A stretch of 64,000 nt of DNA, taken from contig NZ_JAAALB010000003.1 in the NCBI RefSeq assembly GCF_009905545.1, positions 62,001 to 126,000 of the forward strand. Reading direction: 5' to 3'. The notes under the pieces are model-generated. The model did not search any database and was not told where the DNA came from. It was given only the letters and a program-made list of their open reading frames with translations. Every line of letters begins with the position of its first letter. Within the stretch, counting starts at the first letter, position 1. The translations under genes were made by a program, and so were the position numbers. Of the stretch, positions 1-7,847 are shown piece by piece. Source of the stretch: Cellulophaga sp. BC115SP (lineage in GTDB: Bacteria > Bacteroidota > Bacteroidia > Cytophagales > Spirosomataceae).

Positions 1-1877
1 ACTCTATCGTAGTGGTCGAAAACATCGAACGCTTTATGCGAATGGGCATCAAACGCAAGCAGGCGGCTATCGATGCTACAAAACAAATCGGATTAGCAGT
101 AGTAGGATGTACTGTATTGTTGTGTTTTGCCTTTTTACCAATTGCCAACTTGCCAGAGGCAGCAGGTGAATTTATTCGAAGTTTACCAATGGCTGTAATG
201 TTTACGGTATTGGCTTCGATGATTGTGTCATTGACGATTGTACCATTTTTGTCATCAGTGTTATTGACCGAAAATCATAATCCAGAAGGGAATATGATTT
301 TGAGAGGAATGAAAAAAATCATTTCGGCTACTTATGGACGCTTGATGGATTGGTGTCTTAAACACCCCAAAACAACTTTGGCAGGAGCACTAGGAATATT
401 TGTAGGTGTAATGATGATGGCTAAATTATTCTTAGGTTTTTCTCTTTTCCCAACTTCCGAAAAACCGATGTTTTTAGTAAATATCGAAACGCCAGTTGGA
501 ACAAATATGGCTGCCACAACCAAAGTAGTGAAGTATGTGGAGGAAAAATTGAAGAAAGTACCTGAGATTAAAAACTTTGCTTCAAATGTTGGGCGTGTTA
601 ATCCTCGTATCTATTACAACACAGTAGAAAGAGGGCAGTCAGAGAACCGAGCACAAATATTTGTCTTGCTCGAGGATATGGAAACATCTGAGAAAAAGGC
701 TTTAATTGATGATTTGCGTGGCAATATGGGCGTGTATCCCAATGCCAAAATTGAGGTAAAAGATTTTGAACAAGGACCACCATTAGAAGCGCCAATTGCT
801 TATCGAATCTTTGGAGAAAATTTGGATACCTTAAGGAATGTAGCGTTCAGAATCGAGAAGATTTTAGCTAATCATCCTGGAGCTATCTATGTTAATAACC
901 CACTGAAAGTCCAACCAACGGATATTCGTGTGGTAGTCAATAAAGAAAAAGCTGGCTTGATGAGTGTGAGCTCAGCCGAAATCGACCGAGTGGTACGTTT
1001 AGGAATAGCAGGCTTAAATGTGGGTACCTACCGTGAAGATGGCGAAAAAGATGGTTATAACATCAACGTGTCGATTCCAAGAACGGGTGTACAACAAGAT
1101 TTAGACGTCTTTAATCGTTTGTATGTCAACAATGCTTTAGGGACGGCTATTCCGCTTAAGCAATTGGTAGATATTAAGTTAGAAACCTCTCAGAATCAGA
1201 TTTTGCACTTCGACAAAGAGCGATATGTGACAGTTTCGACCTTTTTAAAATCTGGCTATAATACAGCACAAGTAAACCAAGAATTAATAAAGCAATTAAA
1301 TGCTTTTAAGTTTCCAAAAGGATTTTCGTACAGAGTAGCAGGAGAGGCCGAAAATGCAGAAAAATCTTTCGGAGGAATAGGGGTGATAGTTTTGATAACT
1401 GTCTTCGGAATGATAGCTATCCTAATTTTGGAGTTCCGTAATTTCAAATCGACCCTGATTGTATTGTCAGTAATTCCATTGGGTATTGTTGGAGCTATCT
1501 TGATGCTATTACTTTGGGGCGAAACTTTATCATTTACGGCTGTTATTGGTTTTATTGCGCTGGTGGGAATTGAAGTCAAGAACTCTTTACTATTGGTAGA
1601 TTTTACCAACCAACTTCGAGAGGAAGGGTTTGGACTTGAGGAGGCAATTCGAGAAGCAGGCGAAGTGAGATTTGTTCCTATTGTGCTAACATCACTTACG
1701 GCAATAGGGGGCTTAGTACCACTAGTTATCGAATATTCAGAGCTGTACTCTCCATTAGCCTTGGTGCTTATAGGTGGAATTATCAGTTCAACATTACTTG
1801 CTCGTTTGGTTACACCTGTTATGTATAAGTTACTTCCACCAACGATTATTCCGGTCAAAGAAACGATACAAAACTAG
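1..1877 (+). CDS. RND efflux transporter permease, C-terminal part (partial at window start)
   Basis: Inner-membrane proton-driven efflux pump subunit of the RND superfamily. The reading frame is open from base 3, so the gene starts before the window; about 624 residues are seen, compared with roughly 1000-1050 for a full pump. What is visible: the end of the first transmembrane bundle (VVVENIERF, then helices around AVVGCTVLLCFAFLP), a large periplasmic loop of about 300 residues, then the second bundle with the typical G-I-E-V-K-N-S-L-L-L-V-D-F segment and a closing helix pair. Substrate cannot be told: no metal-specific motif was recognised and the membrane fusion and outer-membrane partners would lie upstream. 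No terminator hairpin is obvious after the stop. Confidence 0.9.
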   Translation, partial: SIVVVENIERFMRMGIKRKQAAIDATKQIGLAVVGCTVLLCFAFLPIANLPEAAGEFIRSLPMAVMFTVLASMIVSLTIVPFLSSVLLTENHNPEGNMILRGMKKIISATYGRLMDWCLKHPKTTLAGALGIFVGVMMMAKLFLGFSLFPTSEKPMFLVNIETPVGTNMAATTKVVKYVEEKLKKVPEIKNFASNVGRVNPRIYYNTVERGQSENRAQIFVLLEDMETSEKKALIDDLRGNMGVYPNAKIEVKDFEQGPPLEAPIAYRIFGENLDTLRNVAFRIEKILANHPGAIYVNNPLKVQPTDIRVVVNKEKAGLMSVSSAEIDRVVRLGIAGLNVGTYREDGEKDGYNINVSIPRTGVQQDLDVFNRLYVNNALGTAIPLKQLVDIKLETSQNQILHFDKERYVTVSTFLKSGYNTAQVNQELIKQLNAFKFPKGFSYRVAGEAENAEKSFGGIGVIVLITVFGMIAILILEFRNFKSTLIVLSVIPLGIVGAILMLLLWGETLSFTAVIGFIALVGIEVKNSLLLVDFTNQLREEGFGLEEAIREAGEVRFVPIVLTSLTAIGGLVPLVIEYSELYSPLALVLIGGIISSTLLARLVTPVMYKLLPPTIIPVKETIQN

Positions 1878-2101
1878 GTTTTAGAAGAGCAAATTACCTG
1901 AAAATAGTTTTTAATATTTTTTAATAAATCATGAGAGAAATCTTTAAATAGTTCAAGAATACTCTGTAAGCATAATATTTAAGAATTTTTATAGATTTTT
2001 CTCATTTTTTCTAAAAAAACTTAAAATTCGGGCACTATTATTCAAAAAAGCTCGTTAACCTAGCATAACAATCGTCAAAATATATATAAATCAAGAAACC
2101 G

Positions 2102-2350
2102 ATGAGATTCAGCACAGAAACATTGACAAAGTTCTTATCTCGGAATTTTTATATTAGCCCGAGGTTGATAGCTCCTCAAAAACGCTTTTATGCCGATTTG
2201 GGAATGAACTCATTAGAGTTCCTAGAAGTAGTAGCTTATTTAGAAAATACGTATGGTATTACATTACCAGATCAGGAGATAGATAGAGTACAGACTGTAG
2301 AAGAATTGGCTTCTTTGATGGAAGCTAATTTAGTAGCTGTACGTGCGTAA
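2102..2350 (+). CDS. acyl carrier protein-like protein
   Basis: Small protein (82 residues) of the acyl/peptidyl carrier fold, four helices, which would carry an acyl chain on a phosphopantetheine arm. The attachment motif is present as GMNSLEF (Ser about residue 38), so the usual D of D-S-L is N. The second half (YGITLPDQEID, then VQTVEELASLME) matches the acidic helix II/III pattern of ACPs. No fatty-acid or polyketide genes are next to it, so this is not the housekeeping acpP context; a specialised carrier is more likely. It is a single-gene unit: AT-rich leader before it and a strong terminator at 2375 after it. Confidence 0.75.
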   Translation: MRFSTETLTKFLSRNFYISPRLIAPQKRFYADLGMNSLEFLEVVAYLENTYGITLPDQEIDRVQTVEELASLMEANLVAVRA

Positions 2351-2374
2351 AGGCAACGATTTTTGGTATGTTAA

Positions 2375-2407
2375 AGGTTCAAACACATTAGTTTGAGCCT
2401 TTTTTTA
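2375..2407 (+). terminator. Rho-independent terminator of the ACP-like gene
   Basis: Arms of 10 bp, AGGTTCAAAC and GTTTGAGCCT (one G-U pair), with a 6-base loop and a run of T directly after. Confidence 0.85.
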
Positions 2408-2442
2408 TGCCTTTTTGAGTAAATATCCCTCGGCTTTTATCT

Positions 2443-2450
2443 TATCTTTG
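2443..2450 (+). promoter_or_regulatory. -7 promoter element of the Rid-family gene
   Basis: TATCTTTG matches the Bacteroidota TAnnTTTG element, 28 bases before the start codon of the Rid-family gene. A -33 TTTG lies about 25 bases upstream, slightly further than the usual 19-21. Confidence 0.6.
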
Positions 2451-2478
2451 TATCGTAACCAAAAAACAATTATTAAGT

Positions 2479-2862
2479 ATGTCTAGACAAAATATCTTAA
2501 CGGGCTCGCCGTGGGAAGACAAAATGGGCTATTGCCGTGCCGTAAGAATCGGAAACATTGTAGAAGTATCAGGAACTGTAGCTATTGTAGATGGTGAAAA
2601 AGTAAAAGCGGACGATGCTTATGCACAAACGTTGAATATCTTAGAACGTATCGCAAAAGTGTTAGAAGAGGCTGGTGTTTCAACAAAAGATGTAGTGAGA
2701 ACTCGTATTTTCACAACAGATATTACCAAATTTGATGATATTGCTCGTGCTCATGGCGCTTATTTCGGCGAAATCAAACCAACAACGGGTATCTATGAGA
2801 TTTCTAAATTAGTATCTCCAGATTATTTGGTTGAAATTGAATTTACAGCAATCGCTCAATAA
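2479..2862 (+). CDS. Rid (YjgF/YER057c/UK114) family protein
   Basis: A 127-residue single-domain member of the Rid superfamily, trimeric chorismate-mutase-like fold, cytosolic. The family signature is visible in VEVSGTVAIVDG and in the closing VEIEFTAIAQ. Canonical RidA enzymes, which hydrolyse reactive 2-aminoacrylate imines, carry a catalytic Arg in the P-x-R segment before the last strand; here the corresponding segment reads PTTGIYEIS, with no Arg, so imine deaminase activity should not be assumed. It likely belongs to another Rid subfamily. It has its own promoter and a terminator at 2921, so it is monocistronic. Confidence 0.85.
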   Translation: MSRQNILTGSPWEDKMGYCRAVRIGNIVEVSGTVAIVDGEKVKADDAYAQTLNILERIAKVLEEAGVSTKDVVRTRIFTTDITKFDDIARAHGAYFGEIKPTTGIYEISKLVSPDYLVEIEFTAIAQ

Positions 2863-2920
2863 AAATATTAGCGTAAGAAGAAAGAATCATAAAGTGTCCA
2901 ATATACGCTTAGAAGAGAAA

Positions 2921-2949
2921 GTCAGTGGATTTGTTCACTGGCTTTTTTT
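2921..2949 (+). terminator. terminator of the Rid-family gene
   Basis: GTCAGTGG / TCACTGGC arms (one G-U pair) with a short loop, followed by TTTTTTT. Confidence 0.75.
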
Positions 2950-2990
2950 GTTGGAATAGCTCCATGAGAAAGGCTAAAACCTTAAAAATC

Positions 2991-3099
2991 AAAAAGCCTT
3001 GCTAGAAATACTAACAAGGCTTTTTTGTGATTAATAATAGTAAAACGCCAGAGAAGGCAAAATAGTTTACAACTTGAAAAATAGTTAAATTATTTTTCG
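2991..3099 (+). repeat. direct repeat copy A (terminator hairpin plus AT-rich tail)
   Basis: About 109 bp that recur at 3603-3709. The copy opens with a bidirectional hairpin (AAGCCTTG ... CAAGGCTT plus T-run) and ends with a 25-base identical stretch starting TTGAAAAATAGTTAAAT. Together with the Rid-gene terminator it fills most of the 383-bp gap before the next gene; the rest (3100-3245) is AT-rich with nothing recognised. Confidence 0.8.
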
Positions 3100-3245
3100 T
3101 ATTTATTTTATTTTTTTCAAATTGGAAAAAAATAATAGCAAAATCAGCTCGCTAGGGGCTTTTTGAGATTGAGAAAATCAGGAAAAAGATACCTCACGCA
3201 TCTATTCCTAATAACAGATTATTAAGTAACTAATAACGTTTCCTC

Positions 3246-3566
3246 ATGAAACAACAAACCATCTACGAAGTAGCCGTCATCTCGATTGGCTCGCTCAATA
3301 CAGTTCGAACAAAAGAACCTGTATTAAATTATTTTTCGAACCTTCAAAAATGCCTTGATCATTTGTTAGGAGCTTTGGCTGTGCATGGTTGGGAAAGTAA
3401 AATGAATTACACTGCCGTGTATCGGAATCTAAAAGCAAAAGGGAAGTACGTTGCAGAATTTAGCTTTGCAGGAAATAAAATTTTTAAAATTGTAATCACA
3501 GCCCGAACAATCAATCCTTCGATAAGCACTTTGGGAATAGAGGATAAGCCTGATAGTAAGAAGTAG
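3246..3566 (+). CDS. small protein of unknown function
   Basis: A 106-residue protein I do not recognise. No signal peptide or membrane helix; the middle is mixed alpha/beta (LQKCLDHLLGALAVHGW then two basic strands) and the C-terminus is charged (KPDSKK). The start ATG at 3246 is the only one that gives the whole open frame. It sits between two diverged copies of a 109-bp sequence, and the downstream copy supplies its terminator (3609-3640). The duplicated flanks suggest that a unit of gene plus terminator was once duplicated in tandem and the first copy of the gene was lost. Real gene likely, but unproven. Confidence 0.55.
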   Translation: MKQQTIYEVAVISIGSLNTVRTKEPVLNYFSNLQKCLDHLLGALAVHGWESKMNYTAVYRNLKAKGKYVAEFSFAGNKIFKIVITARTINPSISTLGIEDKPDSKK

Positions 3567-3602
3567 AAAACAGTGCGGAAACACTCAAATGAATGTAAAA
3601 TA

Positions 3603-3709
3603 AAAAAGCCTTGCTATGTTGGTAGCAAGGCTTTTTTGTGGTTGATAGTAGATAAACGTCTATTAAGGTCAAATAGTTTGCGTATTGAAAAATAGTTAAA
3701 TTATTTTTC
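3603..3709 (+). repeat. direct repeat copy B, with terminator of the small unknown gene
   Basis: Second copy of the 2991-3099 sequence. The hairpin at its start (AAAAGCCTTGCTA / TAGCAAGGCTTTT, then T-run) is a good terminator for the gene ending at 3566. Arms differ from copy A in the loop only, while the 25-base tail is identical. Confidence 0.8.
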
Positions 3710-3760
3710 AAAAAATATAAAATTTATTTTCAGAGCGTAATTTTCTTAAAATTTAGCTAA

Positions 3761-3798
3761 AAAAACGCCCCTCTTAAATTGTTAAGAGGGGCGTTTTT
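3761..3798. terminator. bidirectional terminator between convergent genes
   Basis: Perfect 16-bp stem AAAAACGCCCCTCTTA / TAAGAGGGGCGTTTTT with a 5-base loop. A/T runs on both sides make it work in both directions, for the small unknown gene (+) and rfaE1 (-). Confidence 0.9.
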
Positions 3799-3799
3799 G

Positions 3800-3841
3800 C
3801 CTAATGCCTAGAGCTTATAGCCTAAAGCCTATTAATACTTA
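3800..3841 (-). repeat. stop-codon-associated repeat (R2 family), copy 1
   Basis: Read on the minus strand it begins with the stop codon of rfaE1 as TAAGTATTAAT and continues through AGGCTTTAGGCTATAAGC to CTAGGCATTAGGC. The same start and similar tail follow the stop codons at 47984 and 50951. Confidence 0.7.
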
Positions 3842-4819
3842 ATTATAGTTTTGTTGGGCTTCTGCCAACAGTCTTTCTTTGTTGATTGGGACAACGCCAA
3901 CAGATTCACATACAAGTCCACCTCCTAAATTTGATAGACCTGCTACCAATTCTGGAGACAAATTGAGTGCTACACAGCAAGCTGCAATTGAAATTACGGT
4001 ATCACCTGCACCCGAAACGTCTGCAATTTGTCGAATATGGGCAGGGATATGTTTTTCTTCGTCTTTGAAATTGATAAATACGCCTTGTTCTGAAAGTGTA
4101 ACAAAGGCTCCTTTCACTTCAAGGGTTTCGATAAGCATATTGACCGCCATTGCCAGTTCTGCTGGGTCTTTTGAGTCAAATTGAATATTGAGACCTTCTT
4201 TGAGTTCTTTCAAGTTTGGCTTGAATAAGGTAGCATTTTGGTAGTTTAGAAAGTTACGTTTCTTGGGGTCTACCACAGTTGGAATATGGTGTTCTTGGGC
4301 AAAATCAATTACTTCGACAATGAGTTCTTTTGATAAAACGCCTTTGTCATAATCTTCAAAAATAATCACTTGCGCATCTAATGCCAAAGCTTTGATTTTG
4401 TCTAAGAGCAAATTACGTTCATTTTCAGAAATCAATTTATCAGTTTCGGTATCTACACGAACAATCTGCTGTGTGCCTGCGATAATTCGTTCTTTTACCG
4501 TAGTAATGCGCTCTTCAGACTGTAGAATACCTTCGGTAGATAACTCTTTTTCTGCCAATAAATCCAATAGGGCATTGCCATAGGAATCTTTTCCGATGAC
4601 CGAACAAATAATAGCTTTAGCGCCAAGTGCCTGAACGTTCATCACTACATTGCCAGCACCACCCAAACGCATTTCTCTTTGTTTTACATTTACTACTGGT
4701 ACTGGAGCTTCAGGAGAGATACGTTCTACTTTACCCCAGGTATAAGCATCAATCATCAAATCGCCTATGATAAGAACTTTTAGTTGATTGAAACCTTCAA
4801 AAATTTGCTCAATTGTCAT
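3839..4819 (-). CDS. rfaE1: D-glycero-beta-D-manno-heptose-7-phosphate kinase (PfkB family)
   Basis: Phosphorylates heptose-7-phosphate at C1 in ADP-heptose synthesis for the LPS inner core; cytosolic. The 326-residue protein is the kinase half only; the nucleotidyltransferase half found in E. coli HldE is absent, as is usual in Bacteroidota, where it is a separate gene. Visible family features: VLIIGDLMIDAYTWGKVERISPEAPVPV at the N-terminus (split here over two PfkB strands), RLGGAGNVVMN around residue 52-62, the substrate region VVDPKKRNF, and the ATP/anion-hole motif SGAGDT near residue 270. The stop codon lies inside an R2 repeat. A 17-bp imperfect hairpin separates it from moaA, upstream on the same strand. 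Confidence 0.9.
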   Translation of the reverse strand: MTIEQIFEGFNQLKVLIIGDLMIDAYTWGKVERISPEAPVPVVNVKQREMRLGGAGNVVMNVQALGAKAIICSVIGKDSYGNALLDLLAEKELSTEGILQSEERITTVKERIIAGTQQIVRVDTETDKLISENERNLLLDKIKALALDAQVIIFEDYDKGVLSKELIVEVIDFAQEHHIPTVVDPKKRNFLNYQNATLFKPNLKELKEGLNIQFDSKDPAELAMAVNMLIETLEVKGAFVTLSEQGVFINFKDEEKHIPAHIRQIADVSGAGDTVISIAACCVALNLSPELVAGLSNLGGGLVCESVGVVPINKERLLAEAQQNYN

Positions 4820-4836
4820 CGTCTATATAAAATATG

Positions 4837-4880
4837 TCCCCTGTCAGCCCAGTCCAAAATATTATTGGGTTGACAGGGGA
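4837..4880 (-). terminator. stem-loop after moaA
   Basis: Arms TCCCCTGTCAGCCCAGT and ATTGGGTTGACAGGGGA pair over 17 bp with G-U wobbles, loop of 10. It stands between the moaA stop and the rfaE1 start. The T-run on the minus strand is broken (ATATTTTAT), so terminator strength is uncertain. Confidence 0.55.
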
Positions 4881-4913
4881 TTAAATGAATTGCAAAATTA
4901 AGATTTTTATGGA

Positions 4914-5939
4914 TTATCCTCCAATGGTTGTCATGGATTCAGTAACAAGCTTTGTTCTGCGACTCTCGGCTTCGAAGCCGTCTTTGGCTCTTTGTTGAAA
5001 AGTATTGATAAAAATGCCTTTCAGTTCTTCGTTGCTAATTCCCGAACGAATCAAATCTCGAATACTTAGTACGCCTTCATCATACAAGCAGGTTTTTAAT
5101 TCGCCTTGTGCAGTCATTCTGATACGATTGCAAGTTCCACAGAAGGTTCTTGAAAACGCTGCAATAACGCCAATATTGCCCTTGAAACCTGGGACATGGT
5201 AGTTATACGAAGTAGAATGTGGAGCATCTTTGATTTTACTTAAACTCGGATATGCTGCACGTATGGTATCCAAAATTCGATTGATATTCCAATGAAGCAC
5301 AGGATAATGCGAGCCTTCGCCATTAAAAGGCATTTCCTCTATAAAGCGAACTGCCACAGGGTAGTGCTCGGTTAGGGCGACTAAAGGTAAAATATCATCT
5401 GTATTTTTTCCATCCATTACTACAGCATTGATTTTGACTTCAAAACCTCCGTCTAATAAGTCAAAAAGCGTTTGATATACCTTCGAAAATTCATCACGAC
5501 GGGTAATTTCAAAAAAACGTTGCGAATCCAAAGTATCCAAACTCAAATTGACAGAACGAATCCCAATTTCTTTCATCTGTTTGAGATACTGTCCCGTCAA
5601 AATGCCATTGGTTGTAATATTCAGCTCATCGATTCCTTGAATGTCGGCGAGGCGATACAAAAAATCGATAAGGTTGTTACGTACAAAGGGTTCTCCACCT
5701 GTAATACGTACTTTGTGTACTCCCAATTCGGCTAATACGCTAACTATACGAAGCATTTCTTCGTAACTAAGCAATTTGGATTTATGAAGATACTTGATGC
5801 CTTCTTCGGGCATGCAATAAAAGCAACGCAAATTGCATCGGTCAGTGACAGCCAGCCTCAAATAAGTAATCGGTCGACCGTGATTGTCATAAATCACTGG
5901 ACGATTATCGGGAGTTGTTATGGATGGATTAGTTGTCAC
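4914..5939 (-). CDS. moaA: GTP 3',8-cyclase MoaA (molybdenum cofactor synthesis)
   Basis: Radical SAM enzyme for the first step of molybdopterin synthesis, converting GTP to 3',8-cyclo-GTP with MoaC as follow-on enzyme. The SAM cluster motif C-x3-C-x2-C is at residues 35, 39 and 42 (DRCNLRCFYC). The second cluster, which binds GTP, is FCGTCNRIR followed by CLYDEG near residue 270-285. The protein (341 residues) ends in Gly-Gly, as MoaA proteins do and as required for activity in known cases. It is divergent from moaD at 6137; other moa/moe genes are not in this window. Its product is needed by the nitrate reductase at 17846. Confidence 0.95.
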   Translation of the reverse strand: MTTNPSITTPDNRPVIYDNHGRPITYLRLAVTDRCNLRCFYCMPEEGIKYLHKSKLLSYEEMLRIVSVLAELGVHKVRITGGEPFVRNNLIDFLYRLADIQGIDELNITTNGILTGQYLKQMKEIGIRSVNLSLDTLDSQRFFEITRRDEFSKVYQTLFDLLDGGFEVKINAVVMDGKNTDDILPLVALTEHYPVAVRFIEEMPFNGEGSHYPVLHWNINRILDTIRAAYPSLSKIKDAPHSTSYNYHVPGFKGNIGVIAAFSRTFCGTCNRIRMTAQGELKTCLYDEGVLSIRDLIRSGISNEELKGIFINTFQQRAKDGFEAESRRTKLVTESMTTIGG

Positions 5940-6136
5940 AGATACGAATGATATAGTAGTATTTTGGGTAAATCTCCATTTGAAGTCCTCAAATTATAGA
6001 TTTACTTCGTTATATTAGCAATCAAAATATAGGAAAAATTGTTCAAAAACTAACGCCTATATTTATCGCTAATGGTATATCGGCAAGCAATAAAAACAAA
6101 TATACTATTGAATCCTAGAATCAAAAATTTAACCTA

Positions 6137-6379
6137 ATGAAATATACAATTGCTTTGTTTGGAATCACCAAAGAAATTGTTGGCAATAGCTCGACGACTT
6201 TGGAGGTATCAGATACCCTCACAACCGATGGTTTATTGACTTTGCTAAGAGCAGAATATCCTCAGTTGGCAGCTATTCGCTCGCTATTGCTGGCAGTAAA
6301 CAACGAATATGCCGAACAGGATTTAGTATTATCAGAAAGAGACGAAATTGCGCTAATTCCACCCGTGAGTGGAGGGTAG
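6137..6379 (+). CDS. moaD: molybdopterin synthase small subunit MoaD
   Basis: Ubiquitin-like sulfur carrier of 80 residues that donates sulfur to cyclic pyranopterin monophosphate in complex with MoaE. Family features: beta-grasp pattern, ISLIPPVSGG-type C-terminus here as IALIPPVSGG, ending in the essential Gly-Gly that is adenylated and thiocarboxylated. It is divergent from moaA with a 197-bp AT-rich gap that must contain both promoters. moaE is not seen. No terminator hairpin; an R3 palindromic repeat follows at 6423. Confidence 0.92.
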   Translation: MKYTIALFGITKEIVGNSSTTLEVSDTLTTDGLLTLLRAEYPQLAAIRSLLLAVNNEYAEQDLVLSERDEIALIPPVSGG

Positions 6380-6422
6380 TTTATGCACTAAAATCAGTAG
6401 AGCATGAGCAAATGCCTCGATG

Positions 6423-6491
6423 GCAGATTTGAGATTTTTGATTTCGGATTTATCAGAAATGTTCAGCATTATTTTCCGAAATCAAAATTCT
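6423..6491. repeat. R3 intergenic palindromic repeat, copy 1
   Basis: TTTTGATTTCGGA and TCCGAAATCAAAA form a 13-bp inverted repeat. The 26-base sequence starting GCAGATTTGAGATTTT is identical to 39955-39980. Other copies are at 26793, 38310 and 39955. Confidence 0.8.
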
Positions 6492-6546
6492 AACTTTATA
6501 TGCGACTATCGAAGGCTTAGTCCATGGCTGGATGATTACCTTTTAT

Positions 6547-7335
6547 TTATTCCTCAAACTGGTTAGAAAACTTGTTAGCTTCTGCTTTTTGAGAATCAAA
6601 TCTATACAAATACGGCGCCTTATGGGCACCACCTCCCCATTTTTTATCTAGTCTTTCTAGTATTCCCAAACTCAACATTTTACGTTGGAAGTTAGCTCTC
6701 AGTAATTTTTTATTCAAAATCGTTTCATAAAGGCTTTGTAATTCACCCATAGTAAAAGTTTCGGGCATCAGGTTGAATACTGCCAATTTGTGATCCAGTA
6801 GCAATCGAAGTGAATCGAGTGCTTTGGTAAGAATCTCACGATGGTCGAAAGCGATTGTTTCTGGTAAGTCATAAATGTCAAACCAGCCACTTTCTTCATG
6901 ATTTAAATATGAGTGTGGTTGAATCTTAGTGAAATCTACAAGAGCATAATAACCTACCGTAATGTGTCGATTAAACAAAAAGTGGTCACTAGGTAAATCA
7001 ATGCCATTTTTTTGCATAATCCACCTATGTTCCTCTGGATTAACACGTTTGGGGTCGCCAAAAATATAAAATTGCTCTAAATAGGTATCTTCAATGCCCG
7101 TACGGTGATCTAAAATACGATTAGCAGCTTCATCTAAGCTTTCTTCTTTATAGATAAATCCTCCAGGAAGAGAATATATTTGAGTATTGCCAAATTTGAT
7201 TAGTAAAACCTTCAATTGATTTTCATGAAAACCAAATATTACACAGTCAATCGAGATGCCTGGTAAGAAATCTTGCTTTTGGTTGACGAGGTCTTTATAT
7301 TCTGTTGTATGTTCCATAAAATAAATTTTGTTCAA
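6547..7335 (-). CDS. Nudix-domain transcriptional regulator (NrtR/AraR-like)
   Basis: Protein of 262 residues with an N-terminal Nudix fold and a C-terminal winged helix (from about residue 170, FTMGELQSLYETILNKKLLRANFQRKML split as recognition region), the architecture of NrtR and Bacteroidota AraR regulators. The Nudix box begins well (GGFIYKEE) but the catalytic R-E-x-x-E-E part reads R-I-L-D-H-R, so metal-dependent hydrolysis is probably lost and the domain should sense a nucleotide or sugar effector. Start could be ATG at 7335 or the in-frame ATG at 7317. A perfect palindrome at 7376-7396 lies 41 bases upstream and suggests autoregulation. No metabolic operon is adjacent, so the effector is unknown. 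Confidence 0.85.
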   Translation of the reverse strand: MNKIYFMEHTTEYKDLVNQKQDFLPGISIDCVIFGFHENQLKVLLIKFGNTQIYSLPGGFIYKEESLDEAANRILDHRTGIEDTYLEQFYIFGDPKRVNPEEHRWIMQKNGIDLPSDHFLFNRHITVGYYALVDFTKIQPHSYLNHEESGWFDIYDLPETIAFDHREILTKALDSLRLLLDHKLAVFNLMPETFTMGELQSLYETILNKKLLRANFQRKMLSLGILERLDKKWGGGAHKAPYLYRFDSQKAEANKFSNQFEE

Positions 7336-7375
7336 ATTTAAAAAAGAATTGTAATATTAAAACAAAACAATTAAT

Positions 7376-7396
7376 ATTGTATCGTTGTGATACAAT
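7376..7396. promoter_or_regulatory. perfect palindrome, candidate operator of the Nudix regulator
   Basis: ATTGTATC-GTTGT-GATACAAT: 8-bp perfect arms, 5-base spacer, 21 bp in total, the size known for NrtR operators. It lies 41 bases before the regulator gene and lacks a T-run, so it is a DNA site rather than a terminator. Confidence 0.65.
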
Positions 7397-7690
7397 AAAT
7401 CATGTGTCATCTAACCATTTCAGCTAGGCGAATAACTGACGAGTTTGCATTCTCATTTGAAGAAAGCTTTACAATTCTGTCTATTTCGAATGGATTTTAA
7501 ATTGTGGTGTAAAAGGATGAAAGTTAAACACAATGTTTCAATGTTGAGCTTTAAACAAAAGCCGATTGAACTGTAATGAAAAGATAGTTTTTGGTAAATA
7601 ATCGGATTAAAAATTACTGAAAAAAGCCAAATACACAAAATCTTTAGTTAAAAGCTTGTCACATTATCTATCCAATTTATATTAATACAT
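7397..7690. other. gap without recognised gene
   Basis: Low-GC sequence between the palindrome and an orphan terminator. No convincing protein: the one 61-codon minus-strand frame (7453-7638) has no family features. A plus-strand transcript ending at 7728 is possible. Confidence 0.4.
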
Positions 7691-7728
7691 ACCCCACTAG
7701 TAGCTGTTGAGACGTGGTGGGGTTTTTT
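7691..7728 (+). terminator. orphan plus-strand terminator
   Basis: ACCCCAC ... GTGGGGT hairpin followed by TTTTT. No plus-strand gene precedes it within 1.3 kb, since moaD is the last one. Confidence 0.6.
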
Positions 7729-7782
7729 CCGAAAACAAACTCAGTACAACTTAAAATAGACACAGGGTATTTACTCTATCAT

Positions 7783-7829
7783 AAAAGAAAACGGCTCGTA
7801 GCAAATACTGCTACGAGCCGTTTTCTTTT
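7783..7829. terminator. terminator of nrdB (works in both directions)
   Basis: Perfect 20-bp stem, arms 7783-7802 and 7810-7829 around a 7-base loop, core CGGCTCGTAGC, with A- and T-rich ends. It lies 19 bases beyond the nrdB stop. Confidence 0.9.
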
Positions 7830-7847
7830 AATATTATTACTTATTGT

